Shown here: positions 9,302 to 18,308 of the stretch, one piece after another | Layout of the letters: every line of letters begins with the position of its first letter | How positions within the stretch are numbered: the first letter of the stretch is position 1 | Origin: Pseudomonadota bacterium | GTDB lineage: Bacteria; Pseudomonadota; Gammaproteobacteria; Burkholderiales; Burkholderiaceae_C | Assembly (NCBI GenBank): GCA_021783695.1 | Contig: JAJXTO010000002.1 | Location: 1 to 64,000 of the forward strand | DNA length: 64,000 bases | Direction of reading: 5' to 3' | Notes under the pieces: model-generated | Database searches by the model: none | Told to the model about the DNA's origin: nothing | What the model saw: the letters and a program-made list of their open reading frames with translations, nothing else | Made by a program: the position numbers and the translations under genes

Positions 9302-10033
9302 TCAGGCGCGCTGCGCGGGACCCACCATGATGACCGCGCCGGTCGGCAGTCCCGTTGGCGACCCGCCCGGTGGCTCCACGCTGACGGCAAAGGCCTTGGC
9401 CTGTGCCAGTTGCGCTTGCGCGGCGGCAGGAATGGGATAGCGCGTCTGGCCGACTGCCAGTACACCCAATGAAATCGGCGCACCCTGCGTGGGCAGCAGC
9501 CAGAGCTGATAGCTCTTTCCGCTGGGCGGCGCCATCCTGCCGACGGCGGTCAGGGTCAGCGCGCCGTTCTGCACCGTGACCACGGCAGACTGCCCGCCCT
9601 CGCCGTGCATCAATGCGGCCATCTGCACCGATGCGGCAGCGCCGCCGGTCTGGCTTGGCGGTCGCAGAACGAGCATCACCGAAAGCGCCACAGCAGCCAC
9701 AGCCACACCGCCGAGCAGCAGCGAGAGACGGCGCCAAGCGCGTGCGCCCCAGCCGGTTTCTGCCGCCGCGGACGGCGCAGCATGTCGCGGCGCGTCGATC
9801 TGTGCGGTAATTCCCTGCCAGATGGCGTCGTCAGGCTGACCGTATTCCCTGCTCGACAGCAGACCGGCATCGAGTTGTTCACGCCAACGCTGCACCGCGC
9901 TGGCGAATGCCGGGCTTTGCTCGAGCAAACGCTGCGCACGGCGTTGCGCGGCAGGGCTGAGACCGCCGGTGAGCCAGTCGGCTGCAAGGCGATCGAGCAA
10001 GACCAGTTTGTTGTAGCGCTGCGGCAGATTCAT
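9302..10033 (-). CDS. Anti-sigma factor, RskA type
   Basis: Membrane-anchored anti-sigma factor of 243 residues. The N-terminal cytoplasmic helix-rich domain (LAADWLTGGLSPAAQRRAQRL) resembles the anti-sigma-K N-terminus. A single membrane segment follows at about 105-125 (LSLLLGGVAVAAVALSVML), then a periplasmic RskA-like domain with SYQLWLLPTQGAP and SVEPPGGSPTGLPTG. Its ATG overlaps the sigma factor TGA by 4 bases, which means translational coupling and therefore a cognate pair. The zinc-binding anti-sigma motif is absent. Confidence 0.92.
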   Translation of the reverse strand: MNLPQRYNKLVLLDRLAADWLTGGLSPAAQRRAQRLLEQSPAFASAVQRWREQLDAGLLSSREYGQPDDAIWQGITAQIDAPRHAAPSAAAETGWGARAWRRLSLLLGGVAVAAVALSVMLVLRPPSQTGGAAASVQMAALMHGEGGQSAVVTVQNGALTLTAVGRMAPPSGKSYQLWLLPTQGAPISLGVLAVGQTRYPIPAAAQAQLAQAKAFAVSVEPPGGSPTGLPTGAVIMVGPAQRA

Positions 10034-10611
10034 CGCGCGCCCTCCCCGAGACAATCGCGCAGTAGCAAGACCGCGCGGCGGATCAGGGTCTTGACCGTAC
10101 CCAGCGGCATGGCGCGGTCGCGCGCCACCTCGGCATGCGTCTGCCCCAGGACATAAGCCGCAGCCAGCAGGTCACGCTGGCGCGGCTGCAATTGGCCCAG
10201 ACAATCCTCCATCTGGCGCCCCTGCAGCCCGGCTTCGAGCAGGGCTTCGGGCGTGCGGTGATCGGCGATCTCAGGGGGATCGTCGTCTTCTGTCTGCATG
10301 GGCACCAGGTACTGTGCCTCGCGCTTTCCCGCGCGCAAACGGTCAAGGCAGGTGTTGCGCACCAGCGCGGACAACCAGGCCTCCGGGCTTCCCAGATGCG
10401 GTCGGTAGCTCGCCGCCTGGTTCCAGATTTTCACATAGGCGTCCTGCATGGCTTCTTCCGCAGCGGCCGTGTCGCGCAGCAGACGCAGGCAGATGGCCCA
10501 CGCCCGACTGCGCGTAGCCGCATACAACTGGCTGAACGCATCGCGATCAGCCAGGGCGGTATAGGCAAGCAAGGACTGCAGGTCGGGCATGTGCGCTGCG
10601 GGTGTGGACAT
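10030..10611 (-). CDS. ECF sigma factor
   Basis: Extracytoplasmic-function RNA polymerase sigma factor, 193 residues. Region 2 is seen at about 20-85 (FSQLYAATRSRAWAICLRLL, AEEAMQDAYVKIWNQ) and region 4 at about 125-185 (LQPRQRDLLAAAYVLGQTHAEVA, PLGTVKTLIRRA). The ATG at 10611 has a GGAAG box 4 nt upstream; an in-frame ATG at 10590 is the alternative. It is coupled to the downstream anti-sigma gene and preceded by a ferritin-like gene, so that gene is a likely target and operon partner. Confidence 0.93.
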   Translation of the reverse strand: MSTPAAHMPDLQSLLAYTALADRDAFSQLYAATRSRAWAICLRLLRDTAAAEEAMQDAYVKIWNQAASYRPHLGSPEAWLSALVRNTCLDRLRAGKREAQYLVPMQTEDDDPPEIADHRTPEALLEAGLQGRQMEDCLGQLQPRQRDLLAAAYVLGQTHAEVARDRAMPLGTVKTLIRRAVLLLRDCLGEGAR

Positions 10612-10717
10612 CCATCTTCCGGCACGCAGCCGCTTGATGGCAGCAGATTGACAGGAGGACGCGTAGCGTATGGTACCGACATGGCGCCACATCCCCTGTC
10701 TGGGCAGACCCTGTTGA

Positions 10718-11320
10718 TCAGGCGATAAATGCCGCGGGCACCGGGTCTTTGCCCAGCGCGTTGAGCAAAATCGCCCAGTGCATGGTCTCGTCGCCCATGA
10801 TGCTGGCGGCCGCCTTGGCCAGATCCTTGTTGTGGAACTGCGGCACCGCGCCCAGATAGGCGCTGGCCGCACCTTTTTCCAGCCCGGCGGCGAACTCCAG
10901 CACATCGGCCTGCGTTTTGAGCGATGCGGTCGGAAAGCCATACTCCGCAGGTTTTTTGGCCATGACCGGCGTGCCGCCGAGCTTGCTGATGGTGGACGAC
11001 AGCACTTGGGCATGCGCCTTGTGCTGACCTTGGAATTTCACGGCCACGGCGAGGACGGGTTTTTCCAGCAGCCCGGATTCCGCACCGACCTGATACGCGG
11101 CGATGGCCTGATATTCCAGCCCCAACGCCGTGTTGAGAATGGCGATGTCGTCCGTGGTGGACCCGGACATCGTCCCTGCCCAGCTCGTCACTGGAGCCAG
11201 CGCGCTGGATGCGGCCAGCCCCGCGGCGAACAGGCCGCCGACGCGGAAGAATTGCCGACGGCCTGCATCTTGCGTGTTCGCGTCCTGGGTGTTTGAAGTG
11301 GCGTCTTGTATGCGTTGCAT
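10718..11320 (-). CDS. Tat-exported ferritin-like domain protein
   Basis: 200 residues. The N-terminus carries GRRQFFRVGG followed by a hydrophobic stretch ending SSALAPVTSWAG, a probable twin-arginine signal. The mature part is a four-helix ferritin-like domain with LNTALGLEYQAIAAYQVGAESG, FQGQHKAHAQVL and IMGDETMHWAILLNALG, which supply plausible Glu/His metal ligands. The family function (Ferritin_2 type) is poorly known. The AGGAGG ribosome binding site is strong. It heads the sigma/anti-sigma/HIT operon and is divergent from the octaheme cytochrome gene across a 243-bp gap in which I see no clear site. Confidence 0.88.
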   Translation of the reverse strand: MQRIQDATSNTQDANTQDAGRRQFFRVGGLFAAGLAASSALAPVTSWAGTMSGSTTDDIAILNTALGLEYQAIAAYQVGAESGLLEKPVLAVAVKFQGQHKAHAQVLSSTISKLGGTPVMAKKPAEYGFPTASLKTQADVLEFAAGLEKGAASAYLGAVPQFHNKDLAKAAASIMGDETMHWAILLNALGKDPVPAAFIA

Positions 11321-11563
11321 GGTGAAACCTCCTGATGGGTCACAGCGCGCCCAACGCGGCTGTTGTGGGAATTACGCCGCGCCGGTGCAAATGGATTCAA
11401 AGCCGCACTCCACCCGCCGCATGCATTTATTCCAGATCAAAAGATTGCAATTCCGGCATATCGGACTCCTGAGTTTTTGCGTCTTGTCACATTTGAAACA
11501 GTCTGTGTCCGTGATGATGCGCACCTCGACTGATCTGTTTCGCACACCGCTGGAGTGTCCGTC

Positions 11564-13312
11564 ATGCCGCTTTCCCTCTGTTTCGCGCCCGCTGCCCGCC
11601 TTGCTCGTTGGCTGGGTCTGGCCGTCATCGGTGCTGTCGCCGCAGCCAGCATTCCGCTCGCATCGGCCAACCCGTCATCTGCCCCCTTGTCGGCGCAGGC
11701 CGAGGTGGATATTCACTCGCCCTACCGCGTGGTGCCCAAGATGCCCACAGGCTCCAAGGCCACGGCAGACCACAGCAAGTTCAAGGAACTGCAGGGCCCG
11801 TTCAAGAGCGGCCCTGAAGTCACCGCGGCCTGCCTGAGCTGCCACACCGAAGCCGCCAAGCAGATCAAGGGCACCATCCACTGGAAGTGGGAGGAGGTGG
11901 AGCAGGACTCCAAGCGCATCGTCGGCAAGAACAAGGTGATGAACAACTTCTGCGTGTCCACACCGAGCAACCAGCAGTTCTGCACCGGCTGCCACGTCGG
12001 CTATGGCGACGCCAAGTCGGGCGAATTCGTCGCCTTCAGCAAACGCCCGGACACCGATGTGGACTGCCTGGTCTGCCACGACCAGACCGGCAAGTACAAA
12101 AAAGCGCCGTATCAATCGGGCAACCCGGCCACCACCCGCATCGAAATGCCGCCGGGCTCGGGCAAGTTCATCGAGCCCATCGACCTGGCCATGATTGCTC
12201 GGCATGTGGGCGAGCCCTCGCGCGCCAACTGCGGCACCTGCCACTTCAACGGCGGCGGCGGCGACGGCGTGAAGCATGGCGACCTTGACAGTTCGCTCAT
12301 CAATCCGCCCAAGTCACTGGATGTGCACATGGACAAGGACGGGCTGAACTTCCAGTGCCAGACCTGCCACGCCACCGGCGGCCATGAGGTCAGCGGCAGC
12401 CACTACAAACTCGACGCCAAACATGTTGGCGGGCAGTATGTGCGCGGCAGCCAACACAATATGGGCAGTGCGGCAAGCTGCCAGTCCTGCCATGGCGACA
12501 CTCCGCACAAGGGCAGCCTGGCGCAGGATCTGAACATGCACACCCGCAACATCGCCTGCCAGACCTGCCACATCCCCGAATTCGCCCGCGGCGGCGTGCC
12601 CACCAAAATGGAGTGGGACTACTCCAAGGCGGGTCAGCGCGGCCCGGACGGCAAGCCGCTGGTCATCAAGGATGAACACGGCCACCCCACCTACCTGGGC
12701 ATCAAGGGCCAGTTCAAGCTGGGCGAAGACGTCGTGCCCGACTACACCTGGTTCAACGGCGCGGTGAAGTGGATGAACATCGGCGAAAACGCCGTGCCGA
12801 ACAAGGACGGAGTGATCGCCATCAACCAGTACGGCGGCAGTCCGACCGACGGCAAGTCACGCATCTGGCCGGTCAAGACCATGAAGGGCACCCAGCCCTA
12901 CGACCCGGAGCTGCACCGCCTGCTGGCCATCCACAACGCAGGCTTTGATGATGCTGCCTACTGGCACACCATGGACTGGCAGAAGTCCATTGCTGCGGGC
13001 ATGAAGGAGGCTGGGCTGCAATGGTCGGGCAAGTATGAATTCGTCAAAACCACCACCACCTGGCCGATCACGCATATGGTCGCGCCGAAAGACAAGGCGC
13101 TGAACTGTGCGCAATGCCACAGCAACAACGGGCGACTCGAAAAGATCGACGGGGTCTACATCCCGGGTCGAAGCAAGGATCACCAGACCTGGATCGAAAC
13201 CATCGGCCTGGGCATCGCCGGGCTGAGTCTGGCCGGGGTGATGGTGCATGGCGGCATCCGCAGCTTCATGTGGCTGCGCCGCCGCAACAAACCCGGCGGC
13301 AACAAACACTGA
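11564..13312 (+). CDS. Octaheme c-type cytochrome, tetrathionate reductase family
   Basis: 582-residue exported multiheme cytochrome. A signal peptide (LGLAVIGAVAAASIPLASA) precedes eight CxxCH haem sites: CLSCH, CTGCH, CLVCH, CGTCH, CQTCH, CQSCH, CQTCH and CAQCH. A C-terminal membrane segment (TIGLGIAGLSLAGVMVHGGI) and a basic tail anchor it. Eight haems and this layout match the octaheme tetrathionate reductase (Otr) family, some members of which also reduce nitrite and hydroxylamine in vitro. The start ATG 11564 has GGAG 8 nt upstream, so the GTG at 11555 is not favoured. The next gene encodes a membrane cytochrome b. Confidence 0.93.
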   Translation: MPLSLCFAPAARLARWLGLAVIGAVAAASIPLASANPSSAPLSAQAEVDIHSPYRVVPKMPTGSKATADHSKFKELQGPFKSGPEVTAACLSCHTEAAKQIKGTIHWKWEEVEQDSKRIVGKNKVMNNFCVSTPSNQQFCTGCHVGYGDAKSGEFVAFSKRPDTDVDCLVCHDQTGKYKKAPYQSGNPATTRIEMPPGSGKFIEPIDLAMIARHVGEPSRANCGTCHFNGGGGDGVKHGDLDSSLINPPKSLDVHMDKDGLNFQCQTCHATGGHEVSGSHYKLDAKHVGGQYVRGSQHNMGSAASCQSCHGDTPHKGSLAQDLNMHTRNIACQTCHIPEFARGGVPTKMEWDYSKAGQRGPDGKPLVIKDEHGHPTYLGIKGQFKLGEDVVPDYTWFNGAVKWMNIGENAVPNKDGVIAINQYGGSPTDGKSRIWPVKTMKGTQPYDPELHRLLAIHNAGFDDAAYWHTMDWQKSIAAGMKEAGLQWSGKYEFVKTTTTWPITHMVAPKDKALNCAQCHSNNGRLEKIDGVYIPGRSKDHQTWIETIGLGIAGLSLAGVMVHGGIRSFMWLRRRNKPGGNKH

Positions 13313-13348
13313 TCCGTCGCGCAGAGCACGCTCTTCAAGGAATTCGCC

Positions 13349-14014
13349 ATGTCACACAAAAAACACGTCATCCTGTTCAAGCGCTTCGAGCGTTTCTGGC
13401 ACTGGAGCCAGGCCGGCCTCATCATCACGCTGATGCTGACGGGCTTTCGCATCCACGGCCTGTACGACCTCGGCGTGCCCTTCCTCAACGCGCTGCGCAT
13501 CCACACGTTCGCAGCGTGGTCGCTGGTGGTGCTGTGGGTGTTTGCCATCTTCTGGCACTTCACCACCGGGGAATGGAAACAGTACATCCCGACCTTCGAC
13601 AAGATCTTTCTGGTCGCGCGGCATTACGCCTGGGGCATGTTCCGTGGCGAGGAGCACCCCTATCACCAGACCGTCACGCGCAAACACAATCCGCTGCAGC
13701 GCCTGGCCTATCTGTGGGTGAAGCTGATGATCAACCCGATCATCTGGATCAGCGGCATCTGGCTGCTGTTCTTTGCCGACTGGGGAACATGGCCGATCTG
13801 GCAGCAATGGGGCATCAGCCTGCAAGCAGTCGCGTGGGCGCACACCATCGGCGCTTACATGATGCTGATCTTCTTCATCATTCACGTCTATCTCACCACG
13901 ACCGGCCACACCCCGATGGCGCACATCCTGGCGATGATCCGCGGCTATGAAGACGAGCCGACGCATCACCATCCGCGCACCAAGGCGACCTCCAAGGCGG
14001 CAGAAAACGCCTGA
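13349..14014 (+). CDS. Membrane cytochrome b partner of the octaheme cytochrome
   Basis: 221 residues, four to five hydrophobic segments with several histidines placed for haem b ligation (RFWHWSQAGLIITLML, IHTFAAWSLVVLW, FWHFTTGEWKQY, AHTIGAYMMLIFFIIHVYLTTTGH). This is the cytochrome b561 / thiosulfate-reductase gamma-subunit type. It begins 36 bp after the octaheme gene with an AAGGA box. The likely role is electron exchange between the quinone pool and the periplasmic octaheme protein. The His-rich tail (THHHPR) is unusual but short. Confidence 0.92.
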   Translation: MSHKKHVILFKRFERFWHWSQAGLIITLMLTGFRIHGLYDLGVPFLNALRIHTFAAWSLVVLWVFAIFWHFTTGEWKQYIPTFDKIFLVARHYAWGMFRGEEHPYHQTVTRKHNPLQRLAYLWVKLMINPIIWISGIWLLFFADWGTWPIWQQWGISLQAVAWAHTIGAYMMLIFFIIHVYLTTTGHTPMAHILAMIRGYEDEPTHHHPRTKATSKAAENA

Positions 14015-14035
14015 TTCCGCCCCAGATCAGGTCGT

Positions 14036-14072
14036 GCAGCTTGGCGCAGGCAGCTCACCCGCGCCAAGCTGC
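14036..14072. terminator. Bidirectional hairpin between convergent genes
   Basis: A perfect 12-bp stem (GCAGCTTGGCGC / GCGCCAAGCTGC) with a 13-nt loop lies between the cytochrome b gene and the convergent FAD oxidoreductase gene, ending 2 bp before the latter's stop. There is no T tract, so this may be a processing or stability hairpin rather than an intrinsic terminator. Confidence 0.6.
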
Positions 14073-14074
14073 GC

Positions 14075-17000
14075 TCACACCAGCACGCGCTCGATGCCGC
14101 CGTTGTTCGCGGCCTTGACGTAGTCGGCCATCCACTCTTCGCCAATGAGATGGCGCGCCATCTCGATCACAATGTAGTCGGCTTCCAGAAGGCCGTGCTG
14201 CAGATCGTTGCCATAACGGACGAGGCCCTGCAGACAGGACGGACAGGAGGTGAGGATCTTGATGTCTCCGGCAAAGCCATCGGCGCGCAGCGCCAGCTCG
14301 TTCTTGCGCAGCTCTTCTTCCTTGCGGAAACGCACCTGTGTGGCGATGTCGGGTCGCGAGATGCCGAAGGTGCCGCTCTCGCCACAGCAGCGCTCGCTTT
14401 TGCGCACGTCGTCGCCGAGAAGCGCCTTGACGGTTTTCATCGGCTCCTGCAATTTCATCGGGCTGTGGCAGGGATCGTGATAGAGATACTTCACCGCGCC
14501 TGACGCGCCACCAGGGCTGAGGCTGTAACCCTTCTCCAGCAGGAATTCGTGGATGTCGATGATGCGACAGCCAGGGAAGATCTTGTCGAATTCGTAGCCC
14601 TGCAACTGGTCGTAGCAGGTGCCACAGCTCACCACCACGGTCTTGATGTCGAGATAGTTCAGGGTGTTGGCCACGCGGTGGAACAGCACCCGGTTGTCGG
14701 TGATGATTTTCTCTGCCTTGTCGAACTGGCCCGAGCCGCGCTGCGGATAGCCACAGCACAGATAGCCTGGCGGCAGCACCGTCTGCACCCCGGCATGCCA
14801 CAACATGGCCTGCGTCGCCAGCCCGACCTGGCTGAACAGCCGTTCGGAGCCGCAGCCCGGAAAATAGAACACCGCCTCGCTATCCACCGAAGTGGCTTGC
14901 GGGTTGCGGATGATGGGCACGAAGTCCTTGTCTTCGATGTCGAGCAGGGCGCGGGCGGTCTTTTTAGGCAGCCCGCCGGGCATGGGCTTGTTGATGAAGT
15001 GAATGACCTGCTCGCGGATCGGCGGCTTGCCCACACTCAGCGCCGGGTGTGCCGTCTGCACCTTGGCCGCCGGCTTGAGCAGCTTGCCCGCCAGCCGCTG
15101 CGCCTTGAAGCCCACGCCAACCATCGCCGAGCGCACCAGTTTGATGGTCTGCGGCTTGGAGGCATTGAGGAAGAACATCGCCGCGACGTTGCCCGGCTTG
15201 AAGCTCTTCTTGCCCATCTTGCGCAGCAGGTTGCGCATATTCATGGTGACATCGCCGAAGTCGATGTCCACCGGGCAGGGCGTCACGCATTTGTGGCACA
15301 CGGTGCAGTGGTCGGCCACGTCCTCGAACTCTTCCCAGTGGCGAATGCTCACGCCGCGCCGGGTCTGTTCCTCGTACAGGAAGGCCTCGATCAGCAGCGA
15401 GGTGGCGAGAATCTTGTCGCGCGGCGAATACAGCAGATTGGCGCGCGGCACATGCGTGGCGCACACGCTCTTGCACTTGCCGCAGCGCAGGCAGTCTTTC
15501 ACCGACGCGCTGATGGCGCCGATGTCGCTTTGCTGCATGATGAGCGACTCATGCCCCATCAGATTGAAACTGGGCGTGTAGGCGTTGCGCAGATCGGCGG
15601 GATACGCCGGGTCATCGAGCAGCTTGCCCTTGTTGAAACGGCCATCTGGATCGACCGCGCGCTTGTAGGCACGGAACGCGCCGATTTCTTCTTCGGTGAG
15701 GAACTCCAGCTTGGTGATGCCGATGCCGTGCTCGCCCGAGATCACTCCGCCCAGGCTGCGCGCCAGCGCCATGATGCGGGCCACGGCGTCATGCGCCTGC
15801 TGCAGCATGGAATAGTCGTCGGAGTTCACCGGGATGTTGGTGTGCACATTGCCATCGCCCGCGTGCATGTGCAGCGCCACCCAGGCACGGCTCTTGAGCA
15901 CGCGCTGGTGGATGGCGTCGATCTCGCGGCGCAACGGCTCGAACAGCCCGCCGGAAAACACGGCGGCCAGGGGCTTGCGCAACTCCGCTTTCCAGGAGGC
16001 GCGCAGCGAGTGATCCTGCAGCAAATTGAACAGGATGCGGTCCGGCGCATCCGCGCCCGTGGCCAGCGCCAGCAATACCGGTGAAAGCGCGCGCTGCGCC
16101 TCGGGAAGGGCAGACAGGGGCGCATCGAGCCGGTCGAGATAGAACGACCAGCGTGCATGCACTGCGGCCAGCAGCTCCAGCGCCTGGGCGCGCTTGGCTT
16201 CCAGCTCTTCGTCAGACAGCGCGGGATCGCCATCGGCAAGCTCTTCGTTGCGCGCCAGCGGCAAGGCGCCGCGCAGCACGCGGTCGATCTCGGCCACCAG
16301 CGCCAGCTTGTTCTTCAGCGAGAGTTCAACATTGATGCGCTCGATGCCGTCGACATATTCGCCCATGCGCGGCAGCGGAATCACCACGTCTTCGTTGATC
16401 TTGAAGGCGTTGGTGTGCCGGGCGATGGCCGCGGTGCGTTTGCGGTCGAGCCAGAATTTTTTGCGCGACTCGGCGCTCACCGCGATGAAACCCTCGCCCA
16501 CGCGGGCATTGGCCATGCGCACCACTTCGGATGCGGCTCGGGCCACGGCGGCTTCGTCCTCGCCGACGATGTCGCCAAACAGCACCATCTTCGGCAGGGT
16601 GCCGCGGGCGCTCTTGGTGGCGTAGCCCACGGCCTTCAGGTAACGGTCGTCCAGATGCTCCAGGCCCGCCAGAATGGCGCCGCCCGGACGGGCGTCGAGA
16701 AAAGTCTTGATTTCGACAATGCTGGGGATGGCCTCGCGCGCCTGGCCAAAAAATTCCAGGCAGACGGTGCGCACATGCGGCGGCATTTTGTGCAGCACCC
16801 AGCGCGCGCTGGTGATGATGCCGTCGCAGCCTTCTTTCTGTACGCCGGGCAGACCGGCGAGGAATTTGTCGGTGACGTCCTTGCCCAGCCCTTCCTTGCG
16901 GAACCGGGCGCCGGGAATCTCCAGCACACGGGTGTCGAGCAGCGTCTTGCCGTCGGCGGCGAAGGTGCGGATTTCGAACCGCGCTACGTCCACATCGTGG

Positions 17001-18136
17001 ATCTTGCCCAGGTTGTGGTCGAGGCGCTGCACCTCCACCCAGCGGCCCTGCGGATCGACCATGCGCCAGGAGGCGAGGTTGTCGATGGCCGTGCCCCACA
17101 GCACCGCCTTCTTGCCCCCGGCATTCATGGCCACGTTGCCGCCCACGCAGGAGGCGTCGGCCGAGGTTGGATCAACGGCGAACACCAGCCCGGCGGCGTC
17201 TGCCGCATCGGCCACACGCTGCGTCACCACACCGGCCGGGGTCTGGATGGTGGCCACGGGGTGGGCCACGCCGGGCAATTCGAGATATTCGACCGCGCCG
17301 ATGCGGTCGAGCTTTTCGGTGTTGATCACCGCGCTTTTCCACACCAGCGGAATGGCGCCGCCGGTGTAGCCGGTGCCGCCGCCGCGCGGAATGATGGTCA
17401 GGCCGAGTTCGATGCAGCCCTGCACCAAACCCGCAATCTCGTCCTCGCTGTCCGGGCAGAGCACGACAAAGGGATATTCCACCCGCCAGTCGGTGGCGTC
17501 CGTCACATGGCTCACCCGGGCCATGCCGTCGAAACGGATCGCGCCTTGCGCGCTGTGCCGCCCCAGCACCTTGCGGGTGCGCTGGCGCAGTGCTGCGGCC
17601 TCGTCGAACCAGGCGGCGAACGCGGCCACTGCGGCGCGGGCGCGGTCGAGCAACTGACGCACCAGCGCGTCACGCTGCGCGTCTGGGGGCCCCAAGGGCT
17701 GGGCCACACCCATCCCGCCCCCCGAAGAAGGCAAGGAAACTTGGGGCGACCCTGCGTCTTCTTGCGAGCTGTCGCTGGACGCGCTGTCGCCGCGTCGGCG
17801 GTCGATTTCGCGCAAGCGGTGTTCGAGCGCGTCGATCAGCGCGGCGCGGCGCTTGCGGCTTTGCAGCAGATCATCCTGCAGGAAGGGGTTGCGCTGCACC
17901 ACCCAGATATCGCCCAGCACCTCGTAGAGCATGCGCGCCGAGCGCCCGGTGCGCCGCTCCTGCCGCAGCTGATTCAGCCAATCCCAGGCCTCGCTGCCGA
18001 GCAGCCGCATCACCACTTCGCGGTCGGAGAAGGAGGTGTAGTTGTAGGGAATCTCGCGCAGGCGGGTCGGCGCATCCGTCACGCCAAAACCCTGCGCGGG
18101 AACGAGTTGGAGAGCATGTGAGACGGGTGCGTTCAT
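14075..18136 (-). CDS. Large FAD-linked oxidase fused to an iron-sulfur/CCG module
   Basis: 1353 residues, resembling D-2-hydroxyacid (lactate or glycolate) dehydrogenases with all parts in one chain. Order: N-terminal domain of about 200 residues of unclear role; FAD-binding domain ([17 protein letters not shown], about 255; [20 protein letters not shown], about 325); C-terminal oxidase domain with [14 protein letters not shown] (about 760) and [12 protein letters not shown]; two 4Fe-4S sites ([11 protein letters not shown] about 880, [12 protein letters not shown] about 942); and two CCG domains ([10 protein letters not shown] about 1125, CCGESGTFG about 1250). Similar fusions occur in Burkholderiales. 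The substrate is unknown. Residues of about 124-150 are encoded by a dispersed repeat (17714-17764). It acts in the cytoplasm or at the inner membrane, feeding electrons to quinone by inference. Confidence 0.9.
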   Translation of the reverse strand: MNAPVSHALQLVPAQGFGVTDAPTRLREIPYNYTSFSDREVVMRLLGSEAWDWLNQLRQERRTGRSARMLYEVLGDIWVVQRNPFLQDDLLQSRKRRAALIDALEHRLREIDRRRGDSASSDSSQEDAGSPQVSLPSSGGGMGVAQPLGPPDAQRDALVRQLLDRARAAVAAFAAWFDEAAALRQRTRKVLGRHSAQGAIRFDGMARVSHVTDATDWRVEYPFVVLCPDSEDEIAGLVQGCIELGLTIIPRGGGTGYTGGAIPLVWKSAVINTEKLDRIGAVEYLELPGVAHPVATIQTPAGVVTQRVADAADAAGLVFAVDPTSADASCVGGNVAMNAGGKKAVLWGTAIDNLASWRMVDPQGRWVEVQRLDHNLGKIHDVDVARFEIRTFAADGKTLLDTRVLEIPGARFRKEGLGKDVTDKFLAGLPGVQKEGCDGIITSARWVLHKMPPHVRTVCLEFFGQAREAIPSIVEIKTFLDARPGGAILAGLEHLDDRYLKAVGYATKSARGTLPKMVLFGDIVGEDEAAVARAASEVVRMANARVGEGFIAVSAESRKKFWLDRKRTAAIARHTNAFKINEDVVIPLPRMGEYVDGIERINVELSLKNKLALVAEIDRVLRGALPLARNEELADGDPALSDEELEAKRAQALELLAAVHARWSFYLDRLDAPLSALPEAQRALSPVLLALATGADAPDRILFNLLQDHSLRASWKAELRKPLAAVFSGGLFEPLRREIDAIHQRVLKSRAWVALHMHAGDGNVHTNIPVNSDDYSMLQQAHDAVARIMALARSLGGVISGEHGIGITKLEFLTEEEIGAFRAYKRAVDPDGRFNKGKLLDDPAYPADLRNAYTPSFNLMGHESLIMQQSDIGAISASVKDCLRCGKCKSVCATHVPRANLLYSPRDKILATSLLIEAFLYEEQTRRGVSIRHWEEFEDVADHCTVCHKCVTPCPVDIDFGDVTMNMRNLLRKMGKKSFKPGNVAAMFFLNASKPQTIKLVRSAMVGVGFKAQRLAGKLLKPAAKVQTAHPALSVGKPPIREQVIHFINKPMPGGLPKKTARALLDIEDKDFVPIIRNPQATSVDSEAVFYFPGCGSERLFSQVGLATQAMLWHAGVQTVLPPGYLCCGYPQRGSGQFDKAEKIITDNRVLFHRVANTLNYLDIKTVVVSCGTCYDQLQGYEFDKIFPGCRIIDIHEFLLEKGYSLSPGGASGAVKYLYHDPCHSPMKLQEPMKTVKALLGDDVRKSERCCGESGTFGISRPDIATQVRFRKEEELRKNELALRADGFAGDIKILTSCPSCLQGLVRYGNDLQHGLLEADYIVIEMARHLIGEEWMADYVKAANNGGIERVLV
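17714..17764. repeat. Dispersed GC-rich repeat inside a coding region (copy A)
   Basis: These 51 bp match 35123-35173 without gaps at about 41 of 51 positions. Shared blocks are CCCGCCCCCCG, CAAG and TTGGGGCG, followed by CCCTGCGT. The other copy is intergenic, so this one is probably an insertion that stayed in frame. It is translated (minus strand) as the Ser/Gly/Pro-rich segment around [13 protein letters not shown] of the FAD oxidoreductase, in a linker before the FAD domain. Confidence 0.65.
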
Positions 18137-18308
18137 CGGGAACGGCGGTCGACAGAGCGGCCTAGCAGATAAACCGCCATTGTAGGGAGGGCCCTATTCC
18201 CGCATGCGAAGCCAGTTTGCCCGTTTTTCGTGATGAAATTCACAGAGTGACCGAGAAAATCCTGCAATGCCGCGAACAGGGGAAATCTCGCCCGCTTATG
18301 CTGGATCG

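Noticed and set aside
16157-18121. 654-codon open frame antisense to the FAD oxidoreductase
   Set aside because: Shadow of a gene with clear FAD and iron-sulfur motifs; its His/Gly/Val-rich composition is typical of antisense frames.
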